Below, piece by piece: positions 13,441 through 25,774 of a stretch of DNA of 64,000 bases. Both the position numbers and the translations under genes were made by a program. The stretch comes from Sipunculus nudus (taxonomy: Eukaryota; Annelida; Sipuncula; Golfingiida; Sipunculidae). The stretch is from positions 78,798,659-78,862,658 of the forward strand of contig CM049313.1 of NCBI GenBank assembly GCA_026874595.1, given 5' to 3'. How positions within the stretch are numbered: position 1 is the first letter of the stretch; every line of letters starts with the position of its first letter. The notes beneath the pieces were generated by a model. The model searched no databases and was not told the DNA's origin. It was given only the letters and a program-made list of their open reading frames with translations.

Positions 13441-13800
13441 AACTATCTGTATTGTGACAGGACTACAGAATGTCCTGTAATTTGTCTGCATACATACAAT
13501 GAGAATATGTAAAATGTTTGATGGACTAGATATATTAACAGTGATTAATGACAAGTTATGTAGGAATTCCTAACAACAACATGCCGATATTAAGGGAGAG
13601 TAAATATAATTACAGTTATACTGGAACCATATGGTAAGTAAAAGTCCAATCTTTAAATCTCTTCCATTTTCTTTTTTATATTCATTATAACAGCAGACCT
13701 ATAAAACTTGAATACTGACAGGTCAGAAAGGGCCCCACAAAAGAGGCACAGACTTCTTGTGTGAGCTGAGTGATGCTTGAAAAATAATAATTAACTAGAA
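13441..13800. other. Spacer between two elements
   Basis: AT-rich, no gene or clear repeat seen. Confidence 0.4.
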
Positions 13801-13807
13801 TATGGTT

Positions 13808-14519
13808 AGTCGTCAAGCGACTACGTGTATCCACCGAAACCAGGGTGGGATGGGTGAAGTGAGGCATGAATATAGTGGCAAGGGGAAATAGAGAGAGATG
13901 TGTTGCAAATTAGCATAGATGTCTGCAGCCGAAATTTGTATGTAGGTGGCGCCAAGTTGTATACAATTGTAAAATTTTAGGCAGACAAGTCAAACCAGTC
14001 CTGAGATATAAGCCTGGATGTCTGAAACCTGAACGTGAAAGTAGGTGGCACCACCTGCCACAAAATCGAGAAAGCTACCCAAGTTGTATATACATGCAAC
14101 ATTTCAGATGGGTAAGTCCATTCACTGCAGAGATATGAGTGATTTTATCCCAAGACAGATGAACAGATCGACGCTGTACAAAAATGGTTGCAGGTGGCGC
14201 CACCATTTTCTATGTACGTTATAAGCAATCCTAGGGCTATATTTGTGCAAAATTTTTTCCCTGATTGGTCAAATGAGTCCGAAGATATGTGGGTAAATGT
14301 GTCAAAACAGACAAACAGATGGATGCACTAGAGAGAGGAAAGGTCAGAGGTCAACACAAGATATTTCAACACCAGTTCACAGGTGACCTGAAATTGGTGC
14401 AAAGTTTCAGAAAAATCTGTCCAGTGGTCTCAGAGTTCTATTCCAGAAATGAAAGCCGCAGCTGCGACGGCAGAACCCAGTCAAGAACATAGTATCCGCA
14501 AAACTGTTTTGGCGGATAC
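13808..14519. mobile_element. Short GGCGCC-family element with both ends
   Basis: Left end has hairpin AGTCG-TCAAG-CGACT (13,808-13,822) then GTATCCACCGAAAC. Right end is a hairpin, GTATCCGC (14,492) to GCGGATAC (14,519), so GTATCC termini are inverted. It contains boxes at about 13,947, 14,045 and 14,194. Without coding capacity, it is probably mobilised in trans. Confidence 0.65.
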
Positions 14520-14689
14520 AATTAATCCATTCAGTGCAGGCAGTGACAGAAGGAATTGATCCAAAGAAGTATTTAAACATCCGGACCAAGATTTTCAAAC
14601 CAGTGAGAGTCGGATATGAAGTTGTAGGAGTGGAGTATCCCTAGCAAAAGAGGCATGATACATCTTATACACTTAACTGTTAGCCTAGT

Positions 14690-15308
14690 CAGCATATAAA
14701 TCAGATGGATGGTCTTGTGACCTTGACCTTTGAAATTGTGATATCAAATCAATATGGTTCTTTTCCTATTGTTAGGTAAACAAAAAGTGAAAGTTTTGGA
14801 TGAAACATATGCAATGCCTCCACAATCTTTTAAATAATAAGGATCCTGTGACCTTGACTTTTGACCTCATGACCCTGAAATCAATAGGGTTCTTGCTTTC
14901 ATGGTGGGCCATATAAAATTCAATTTTGAGCTCCATATGTCCATCTATACTGGAGTTATCATCTCGAAAAAATTTTGAATACAGCTGGTACCTGTGACCT
15001 TGACCTTAAGACCTTGTGACTCTAAAATTGACAGAGATCTTCCCCCATTAACTGGTGAGCTATATGTGCAAGTTTGGGGGTCTTAAAATGCATCAATAAA
15101 CCTTTTAAAGATATGTGACCTTGACCTTTGACCTCATGGCCCCAAAATAAATAGGGTTTGTATGAGTGATGAGCAAGTCAAGTTTGAAATCCATATGTCA
15201 CACCAAAATGGAGATACCATGCAAAAACCAGTTTGTGGATGGACAGACAGGCGGACAGACATGGTGATTTCTACAGGGCAACTGCTTATTCAAGCAGGGC
15301 CCTAATTA
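14690..15308. repeat. TGACCTTGACC element, copy 1
   Basis: About four tandem, diverged units of 130-170 bp, each with GTGACCTTGACCTTTGACCT and a CCCAAAATCAATAGGGTT-like phrase. It ends in GACAGACAGGCGGACAGAC and a hairpin CTGCTT-ATTC-AAGCAG. Same family as 36,900-37,673. Confidence 0.8.
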
Positions 15309-18143
15309 ATCAATTTATGAATGGTTTTATCAATTACATGGACCTTGTAAATGTAAGACAAAGAGACCAGCAATTCTTTGAAATAACATGGCATTCTTCA
15401 ATTTACTGATTGCCCTTTAGTTCCACAACTCAAAGCCGTTTTACCAGTTGAAACTATTTTTATTTTGGTGTATGAGGATTTAAACTATAAACCTCCACAA
15501 AACAAGTATAAACCATGAAAGAAACTGAATCAGGAAATGACAGCTAAGTACCTTGAAAACAATTTTTTACATGTAATTATCCTATTATTATAGGTTTTGG
15601 CACTAAATGCCCATGGAAATAACTGTATAAGTTTCTAACATATCAAAATGAGGTTAATTTTTTGTGTGTGTCACCTGAGTCACCAAACAGAAGGATGTCA
15701 GAAAGACACTCAAAATCAAATCCAAACAGATAGGCAGCCCTGAACTGGTAGACAAAATAAACAAAATAAACAACCCTGGATGTTTTGTTTTAACATCATG
15801 GCAACAACAATAGCAGAGCAAGTATGGTAGTTAACATAACCGTTAATATGTAAATGCTTTCATAAACAGTTACCTGATAATATAAGCACACAGGTCATAA
15901 GAGATGAACCCCCAGGACTGTCTGTGCTGATTATTGATTTAAAAGCGGGTTCCCTTGGCATTCATGCAGAGACCTCCCTCCAGGGTGCTTCACCACACCA
16001 ATACATCTCACTTGGTCCCTTGTGTGACCACTTCATTAGGGGTTCCACAGATCTCTATACAGGTCAAAGAACCATCAAAGCCCTGGACAAGCACCTGCCT
16101 TAAGCCTGTTCATAGCCAAAAGAACCTGATCAATATCCCAGCCAAGCATGCAAAACCTGGTGTAATTTGGAAACTTATTACCGGTAGTTAAAATTTTCCA
16201 TTGGTTTCAACTCAGCCACACAGGTAACAGTGCTATTTAGGTCCATTCCGTGTTTTCAATTCTGCTGTACAATTCACAACTTATTAAGTACACCCAAATA
16301 CACACGTTTTGATTATAATTGATGAAATACACCCTAGTATATATACATATCTAGAGCTTACACAAAATGCTGCAAAAAAATCCAAATGTATATCTGAAGG
16401 AAACCAAAATTTTTATTTAAGTCCAGGGAGTCTAAGAATTTACACCAGTTTAGTTATATATAAGTACTGTGATGTGGGAGGAGGTCTGTTATGTCTGGCC
16501 TAACAATGGGACCTATTTTTTTAAATATATTATTAAGCCTCTGATTTAATATCCAAAGATACAGACCACAAAGCACACTGGTCAATAAGCTCATTAAGCT
16601 CTATCAGTGATGGAAGAAACTTATTCTCTCCAGCATCCAACAGCTGGTCCTCGAACCACAAACAGTGGGAATATTTACGTTTTTTTCAGAATGGCACTCT
16701 AATAGAAAATAGGGATCACAAGCAGCTGTACATAAGATAATGATATAATTGTGAAGTAAAATCACAGCTGTCCTGATGGAAAATACAGTAATAAAAGGCT
16801 TCAGACAAACATTATCAATTATTCCTGTCATGGAAGATGTGCCTCATGCACTTTTTTCAGTCACATCTTATACTAAAGTCAGATTGTAAGCTAAATGTAA
16901 ACTAAATAAAACAACAGAATGAATAGGTGCTTCTTTATATATTCTGAACAAAAGCATATCAAAATCAATGTCCCCAATCTTGAACAAAAACATATCTCAA
17001 TCAATGTCCCCAATCCTATTTTAAAATCTCTGAAGGAGTCCATTCACTCAGATGTAGCTAAAACCTTTTTTTAGAGATTTCTGTGGTAAGCTGCTTTACC
17101 TAGTACCAACAAGTCTTTGAAAGGGGCCAATTCTAACCATTATCTGACTAATTCAGTAAATTTAATCTCTTGAAACTTTTATGGAAAATGAGCCAAGAAC
17201 GCTGATCCCCTGATACCCAGATTGTCATTTCTGTCAAGCGGTGATATATATCTGACAGATGGGAAGGGGAGACACTTAAATGGCTGTTGGTCATAATCAG
17301 AATGTGTCCAACAACATAATTTGGTGGCAAATCAAATGTACTAGTTTTGCAAAAGACAAAAGATGGTATTGTCTAACATTTTGTCACCAACAAATTTAAG
17401 TGACCTTTCAACCTCCGACTTTAGTAACATGGTATTTCAGTTTGTCAACCAGGAATGTTCTTAACCACACTGAATATTCAATCAAGTAATCACTAAAAAC
17501 CAAAAACTTAAATTTATCTTTGACAAATAAAATGAACTATGCATTTACATGCCCATATGTTAAAAAGATCTTTAAACATTTTTATGACATTAAGCATGTA
17601 CTGAAGCCATCCGGTAGCAAAACAACGAACTAAATTATATGATTTTTAATGAAAAGTAGGTTTTGCAGTGATCATTCGTGGCAGATGCTGTGTTTGGATC
17701 ACGAGTAAAGGTTACACGTGACTGCACAGCCTTGCCCCTTTCCAGGCCATTTCTTTGGCATGTTCTTTGATGGTGGCCTCCTTCCCTGACTTGCCCGATG
17801 TTCAGTGCATCCAGACACACTCAGGTAAAGCAGGTGCCAGGTAAGGTAATGAAGCATGGGATTCAGGTGAGCTGACAAATGACCAGGTAAATCAATATCA
17901 ATCAATAAGAACTGCAGGTCTGGTGCAGAACTGCAGGCCGTCCAGACCATGAGTAACATAAATAACACTAGAATTATGTATTGATGGCAACAGGTTTGAA
18001 AAGTGAGGGTTTAAACCCCTGGGCACAAGACCAGACCTTTTATCAGATGTACCATAACAGATAAATTAATCACTGGTTCAGTACGATTTTAAATCACATG
18101 AGAAACATCCAGGTTAATACCTGTACTGAGTGTATTTGTATCA
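15309..18143. other. Gene-free region
   Basis: AT-rich and apparently low-copy. Short open frames at 15,955-16,191 (+) and 17,699-17,968 (-) lack supporting splice or promoter signals. Confidence 0.45.
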
Positions 18144-20850
18144 GTACATGTATCATATTGAGCATTCTTAATGTTCTGTGGTTATAATAACTCCACTTAC
18201 TAGGAGAGTTTCTGTATCAGTACCACATGAAGCATTCATTATGATCTGTGGTTAAAGTAACTCCATTGACTAGGTGAGTTTCTGTATCAGTACCACATGA
18301 AGCATTCATTATGATCTTTAGTTAAAGTCACACCACTAACTTGGAGAGTTTCTGTATCAGTATCACATGAAGCATTCATTATGGTCTGTGGTTATAGTAA
18401 CTCCACTGACTAGGAGAGTTTCTGTATCAGTATCACATGAAGCATTCATTATGGTCTGTGGTTATAGTAACTCCACTGACTAGGAGAGTTTCTGTATCAG
18501 TATCACATGAAGCATTCATTATGGTCTGTGGTTATAGTAACTACACTGACTAGGAGAGTTTCTGAATCAGTACCACATGAAACATTCATTATGATCTGTG
18601 GTTAAAGTAACTCCACTGACTAGGAGAGTTTCTGTATCAGTACCACATGAAGCATTCATTATGATCTGTTGTTAAAGTACCACCACTAATTTGGAAAGTT
18701 TCTGTAACAGTACCACATGAAGCATTCATTATAATCTATGGTTATAGTAACTCCACTGACTAGAAGAGTTTCTGTATCAGTACCACATGAAGCATTCATT
18801 ATGATCTGTTGTTAAAGTAACACCACTAATTTGGAAAGTTTCTGTAACAGTACCACATGAAGCATTCATTATAATCTATGGTTATAGTAACTCCACTGAC
18901 TAGAAGAGTTTCTGTATCAGTTTCACATGAAGCATTCATTATGATCTGTGGTTAAGTTAACACCACTAACTTGGAGAGTTTCTGTATCAATTAACATGAA
19001 GCATTCATTATGATCTGTGGTTATAGTAACTCCACTGACTAGGAGAGTTTCTGTATCAGTACCACAAGAAGCATTCATTATGATCTGTGGTTAAAGTAAC
19101 TCCACTAACTTGGAGAGTTTCTGTATCAGTATCACATGAAGCTTTCATAATGATCTGTGGTTATAGTAACACCACTGACCAGGAGAGTTTCTGGATCAGT
19201 ACCACATGAAGCATTCATTATGATCTGTTTAAAGTTACTCCACTGACTTGGAGAGTTTCTGTATCAGTACCACATGAAGCTTTCATTATGATCTGTGTTT
19301 AGAGTAACTCCACTGACTAGGAGAGTTTCTGTAACAGTACCACATGAAGCATTCATTATAATCTATGATTATAGTAACTCCACTGACTAGAAGAGTTTCT
19401 GTATCAGTTTCACATGAAGCATTCATTATGATCTGTGGTTAAGTTAACACCACTAACTTGGAGAGTTTCTGTATCAATATCACATGAAGCATTCAATATG
19501 ATCTGTGGTTATAGTAACTCCACTGACTAGGAGAGTTCCTGTATCAGTACCACAAGAAGCATTCATTATGATCTGTGGTTAAAGTAACTCCACTAACTTG
19601 GAGAGTTTCTGTATCAGTATCACATGAAGCTTTCATAATGATCTGTGGTTATAGTAACACCACTGACCAGGAGAGTTTCTGGATCAGTACCACATGAAGC
19701 ATTCATTATGATCTGTTTAAAGTAACTCCACTAACTTGGAGATTTCTGTATCAGTACCACATGAAGCTTTCATTATGATCTGTGTTTAGAGTAACTCCAA
19801 TGACTAGGAGAGTTTCTGTATCAGTACCACATGAAGCATTCATTATGATCTGTGGTTAAAGTAACTCCACTGACTAGGAGAGTTTCTGTATCAGTATCAC
19901 ATGAAGCATTCATTATGATCTGTGGTTAAAGTAACTCCACTGACTAGGAGAGTTTCTGTGTCAGTACCACATGAAGCATTCATTATGATCTGTGGTTAAA
20001 GTAACACCACTAACTATGAGAGTTTCTGTATCAGTACCACATGAATCATTCATTATGATCTGTGGTAAGAGTAACACCACTGACTAGGAGAGTTTCTGTA
20101 TCAGTTCCACATGAAGCATTCATTATGATCTGTGGTTAAAGTAACTCCACTGACTAGGAGAGTTTCTGTATCAGTACCACAAGAAGCATTCATTATGATC
20201 TGTGGTTAAAGTAACTCCACTAACTTGGAGAGTTTCTGTATCAGTATCACATGAAGCTTTCATTATGATCATTGGTTATAGTAACAACACTGACTGGGAG
20301 AGTTTCTGTATCAGTACCACATGAAGCATTCATTATGATCTGTGGTTATAATAACTCCACTGACTAGGAGAGTTTCTGTATCAGTACCACATGAAGCCAC
20401 ATGAAGCATTCATTATGATCTGTGGTTAAAGTAACACCACTAACTAGGAGAGTTTCTGTATCAGTACCACATGAATCATTCATTATGATCTGTGGTTATA
20501 GTAACACCACTGACTAGGAGAGTTTCTGTATCAGTACCACATGAAGCATTCATTATGATCTGTGGTTAAAGTAACTCCACTGACTAGGAGAGTTTCTGTA
20601 TCAGTACCACAAGAAGCATTCATTATGATCTGTGGTTAAAGTAACTCCACTAACTTGGAGAGTTTCTGTATCAGTATCACATGAAGCTTTCATTATGATC
20701 TTTGGTTATAGTAACACCACTGACTGGGAGAGTTTCTGTATCAGTACCACATGAAGCATTCATTATGATCTGTGGTTAAAGTAACTCCACTGACTAGGAG
20801 AGTTTCTGTATCAGTACCACAAGAAGCATTCATTATGATCTGTGGTTAAA

Positions 20851-20922
20851 GCAAGGAGTTTACAGGGATGGAGTAACAACTGTCAGAAGCCCTGCCAGGT
20901 CGCGAGTGTCAGTCGTGATCTG
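20851..20922. repeat. Foreign insert inside the minisatellite, copy 1
   Basis: A 70-bp-scale stretch beginning GCAAGGAGTTTACAGGGA and containing AACTGTCAGAAGCCCTGCC and GTCGCGAG interrupts the unit rhythm. It resembles 8,100-8,160 (shared CAACTGTCAGAAGCC core). An identical copy lies 4,852 bp away at 25,703. Confidence 0.8.
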
Positions 20923-23900
20923 TGGTTAAAGTAACTCCACGGACTAGGAGAGTTTCTGTATCAGTATCACATGAAGCATTCATTATGATCTTTGGTTAAA
21001 GTAACACCACTCACTAGGAGAGTTTCTGTATCAGTACCACATGAAGCATTTATTATGATCTGTGGTTAAAGTAACTACACTGACTAGGAGAGTTTCTGTA
21101 TCAGTACCACATGAAGCATTCATTATGATCTGTGGTTAAAGTCACACCACTAACTTGGAGAGTTTCTGTATCAGTATCACATGAAGCATTCATTATGATC
21201 TGTGGTTATAGTAACTCCACTGACTAGGAGAGTTTCTGTATCAGTATCACATGAAGCATTCATTATGATCTGTGGTTATAGTTACTCCACTGACGAGGAG
21301 TTTCTGTATCAGTATCACATGAAGCATTCATTATGATCTGTGGTTATAATAACTCCACTGACTTGGAGTTTCTGTATCAGTATCACAAGAAGCTTTTATT
21401 ATGATCTGTGGTTATAATAACTCCACTAACTCAGAGTTTCTGTATCAGTATCACATGAAGCTTTCCTTATGATCTGTGGTTATAGTAACTCCACTGACTA
21501 GGAGAGTTTCTGTATCAGTACCACATGAAGCATTCATTATGATTTGTGGTTATAGAAACTCCACTAACTCAGAGTTTCTGTATCAGTATCACATGAAGCT
21601 TTCCTTATGATCTGTGGTTATAGTAACTGCACTGACTAGGAGAGTTTCTGTATCAGTACCACATGAAGCATTCATTATGATCTGTGGTTAAAGTAACACC
21701 ACTAACTTGGAGGGTTTCTGTATCAGTACCACATGAAGCATTCATTATGATCTGTGGTTAAAGTAACTCCACTGACAAGGAGAGTTTCTGTATCAGTACC
21801 ACATGAAGCATTCATTATAATCTGTGTTTATAATAACTCCACTAACTCAGAGTTTCTCTATTAGTATCACAAGAAGCTTTCATTATGATCTGTGGTTATA
21901 GTAACTCCACTGACTAGGAGAGTTTCTGTATCAGTACCACATGAAGCAATCATTTTGATCTGTGGTTGAAGTAACACCACTAACTTGAAGAGTTTCTGTA
22001 TCAGTATCACATGAAGCATTCATTATGATCTGTGGTTATAGCAACTCCACTGACTAGGAGAGTTTCTGTATCAGTATCACATGAAGCATTCATTATGATC
22101 TGCTTAAAGTAACTCCACTCACTTGGAGAGTTTCTGTATTAGTACCACATGAAGCATTCATTATGATCTGTGGTTATAGTAACTCCACTGACTAGGAGAG
22201 TTTCTGAATCAGTACCACATGAAACATTCATTATGATCTGTGGTTAAAGTAACACCACTAACTAGGAGAGTTTCTGTATCAGTACCACATGAAGCATTCA
22301 TTAAGATCTGTGGTTAAAGTAACACCACTAACTAGGAGAGTTTCTGTATCAGTACCACATGAAGCATTCATTATGATCTGTGGTTATAGTATCTCCACTG
22401 ACTAGGAGTTTCTGTATCAGTATCACATGAAGCATTCATTGTGACCTGTTTAAAGTAACTCTACTGAATAGTAGTTTCTGTATCAGTATCACATGAAGCA
22501 TTCATTATGATCTGTGTATATAATAACTCCACTAACTCAGAGTTTCTGTAACAGTATCACATGAAGCTTTCATTATGATCGGTGGTTATAGTAACTCCAC
22601 TGACTAGGAGAGTTTCTGTATCAGTACCACATGAAGCATTCATTATGATCTGTGGTTAAAGTAACACCACTAACATGGAGAGTTTCTGTATCAGTATCAC
22701 ATGAAGCATTCATTATGATCTGTGGTTATAGTAACTCCACTGACTAGGAGAGTTTCTGTATCAGTATCACATGAAGCATTCATATGATGATCTGTGGTTA
22801 TAGATACTCCACTGAAGAGGAGTTTCTGTATCAGTATCACATGAAGCATTCATTATGATCTGTTTAAAGTAACTCCACTGACTAGGAGTTTCTGTATCAG
22901 TATCACATGAAGCTTTCATTATGATCTGTGGTTATAATAACTCCACTGACTTGGAGTTTCTGTATCAGTATCACATGAAGCTTTCATTATGATCTGTGGT
23001 TATAATAACTCCACTGACTTGGAGTTTCTGTATCAGTACCACATGAAGAATTCATTATGATCTGTGGTTAAAGTAACAGCACTAACTTGGAGAGTTTCTG
23101 TATCAGTATCACATGAAGCATTCATAATGATCTGTGGTTATAGTAACTCCACTGACTAGGAGAGTTTCTGTATCAGTATCACATGAAGCATTCATTATGA
23201 TCTGTTAAAAGTAACTCCACTGACTAGGAGAGTTTCTGTATCAGTATCACATGAAGCATTCATTATGATCTGTGGTTAAAGTAACAGCACTAACTTGGAG
23301 AGTTTCTGTATCAGTATCACATGAAGCATTCATAATGATCTGTGGTTATAGTACCTCCACTGACTAGGAGAGTTTCTGTATCAGTACCACATGAAGCATT
23401 CATTATGATCTGTGGTAAAAGTAACAGCACTAACTTGGAGAGTTTCTGTATCAGTATCACATGAAGCATTCATAATGATCTGTGGTTATAGTAACTCCAC
23501 TGACTAGGAGAGTTTCTGTATCAGTATCACATGAAGCATTCATTATGATCTGTTAAAAGTAACTCCACTGACTAGGAGAGTTTTTGTATCAGTATCACAT
23601 GAAGCATTCATTATGATCTGTTTAAAGTAACACCACTGACCAGGAGAGTTTCTGTATCAGTATCACATGAAGCATTCATTATGATCTGCTTAAAGTAACT
23701 CCACTAACTTGGAGAGTTTCTGTATCAGTACCACATGAAGCATTCATTATGATCTGTGGTTATAGTAACTCCACTGACTAGGAGAGTTTCTGTATCAGTA
23801 CCACATGAAGCATTCATTAAGATCTGTGGTTAAAGTAACACCACTGACTAGGAGAGTTTCTGTATCAGTACCACATGAAGCATTCATTATGATCTGTGGT

Positions 23901-25702
23901 TATAGTAACTCCACTGACTAGGAGTTTCTGTATCAGTATCACATGAAGCATTCATTATGACCTGTTTAAAGTAACTCTACTGAATAGTAGTTTCTGTATC
24001 AGTATCACATGAAGCATTCATTATGATCTGTGTATATAATAACTCCACTAACTCAGAGTTTCTGTAACAGTATCACATGAAGCTTTCATTATGATCGGTG
24101 GTTATAGTAACTCCACTGACTAGGAGAGTTTCTGTATCAGTACCACATGAAGCATTCATTATGATCTGTGGTTAAAGTAACACCACTAACTTGGAGAGTT
24201 TCTGTATCAGTATCACATGAATGATCTGTGGTTATAGTAACTCCACTGACTAGGAGAGTTTCTGTATCAGTATCACATGAAGCATTCATATGATGATCTG
24301 TGGTTATAGTAACTCCACTGACTAGGAGAGTTTCTGTATCAGTATCACATGAAGCATTCATATGATGATCTGTGGTTACAGATACTCCACTGAAGAGGAG
24401 TTTCTGTATCAGTATCACATGAAGCATTCATTATGATCTGTTTAAAGTAACTCCACTGACTAGGAGTTTCTGTATCAGTATCACATGAAGCTTTCATTAT
24501 GATCTGTGGTTATAGTAACTCCACTAACTCAGTTTCTGTATCAGTATCACATGAAGCTTTCATTATGATTTGTGGTTATAGAAACTCCACTAACTCAGAG
24601 TTTCTGTATCAGTATCACATGAAGCTTTCATTATGATCTGTGGTTATAGTAACTCCACTGACTAGGAGAGTTTCTGTATCAGTATCACATGAAGCATTCA
24701 TTATGATCTGTGGTTATAGTAACTCCACTGACTAGGAGAGTTTCTGTATCAGTATCACATGAAGCATTCATTATGATCTGTTAAAAATAACTCCACTGAC
24801 TAGGAGAGTTTTTGTATCAGTATCACATGAAGCATTCATTATGATCTGTTTAAAGTAACACCACTGACCAGGAGAGTTTCTGTATCAGTATCACATGAAG
24901 CATTCATTATGATCTGCTTAAAGTAACTCCACTAACTTGGAGAGTTTCTGTATCAGTACCACATGAAGCATTCATTATGATCTGTGGTTAAAGTAACTCC
25001 ACTGACTAGGAGAGTTTCTGTATCAGTACCACATGAAGCATTCATTATGATCTGTGGTTAAAGTAACTCCACTAACTTGGAGAGTTTCTGTATCAGTATC
25101 ACATGAAGCTTTCATTATGATCATTGGTTATAGTAACAACACTGACTGGGAGAGTTTCTGTATCAGTACCACATGAAGCATTCATTATGATCTGTGGTTA
25201 TAATAACTCCACTGACTAGGAGAGTTTCTGTATCAGTACCACATGAAGCCACATGAAGCATTCATTATGATCTGTGGTTAAAGTAACACCACTAACTAGG
25301 AGAGTTTCTGTATCAGTACCACATGAATCATTCATTATGATCTGTGGTTATAGTAACACCACTGACTAGGAGAGTTTCTGTATCAGTACCACAAGAAGCA
25401 TTCATTATGATCTGTGGTTAAAGTAACTCCACTGACTAGGAGAGTTTCTGTATCAGTACCACAAGAAGCATTCATTATGATCTGTGGTTAAAGTAACTCC
25501 ACTAACTTGGAGAGTTTCTGTATCAGTATCACATGAAGCTTTCATTATGATCTTTGGTTATAGTAACACCACTGACTGGGAGAGTTTCTGTATCAGTACC
25601 ACATGAAGCATTCATTATGATCTGTGGTTAAAGTAACTCCACTGACTAGGAGAGTTTCTGTATCAGTACCACAAGAAGCATTCATTATGATCTGTGGTTA
25701 AA

Positions 25703-25774
25703 GCAAGGAGTTTACAGGGATGGAGTAACAACTGTCAGAAGCCCTGCCAGGTCGCGAGTGTCAGTCGTGATCTG
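25703..25774. repeat. Foreign insert inside the minisatellite, copy 2
   Basis: Same insert as at 20,851, in the same unit context, offset 4,852 bp. It marks the larger block 20.1-22.9 kb that is repeated at 25.0-28.2 kb. Confidence 0.8.

Noticed and set aside
15955-16191. 78-codon plus-strand frame
   Set aside because: No splice site, promoter or recognisable domain; length is within chance expectation.
17699-17968. Minus-strand frame with a hydrophobic start and GRR
   Set aside because: Looks like a secreted peptide precursor at first, but the listed start is GTG, and no promoter, splice or poly(A) context supports it.
24137-24427. 96-codon minus-strand frame, identical at 30,649-30,939
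   Set aside because: It is a translation of minisatellite units; its repeats follow the 70-bp period, and the copy is the array duplication.
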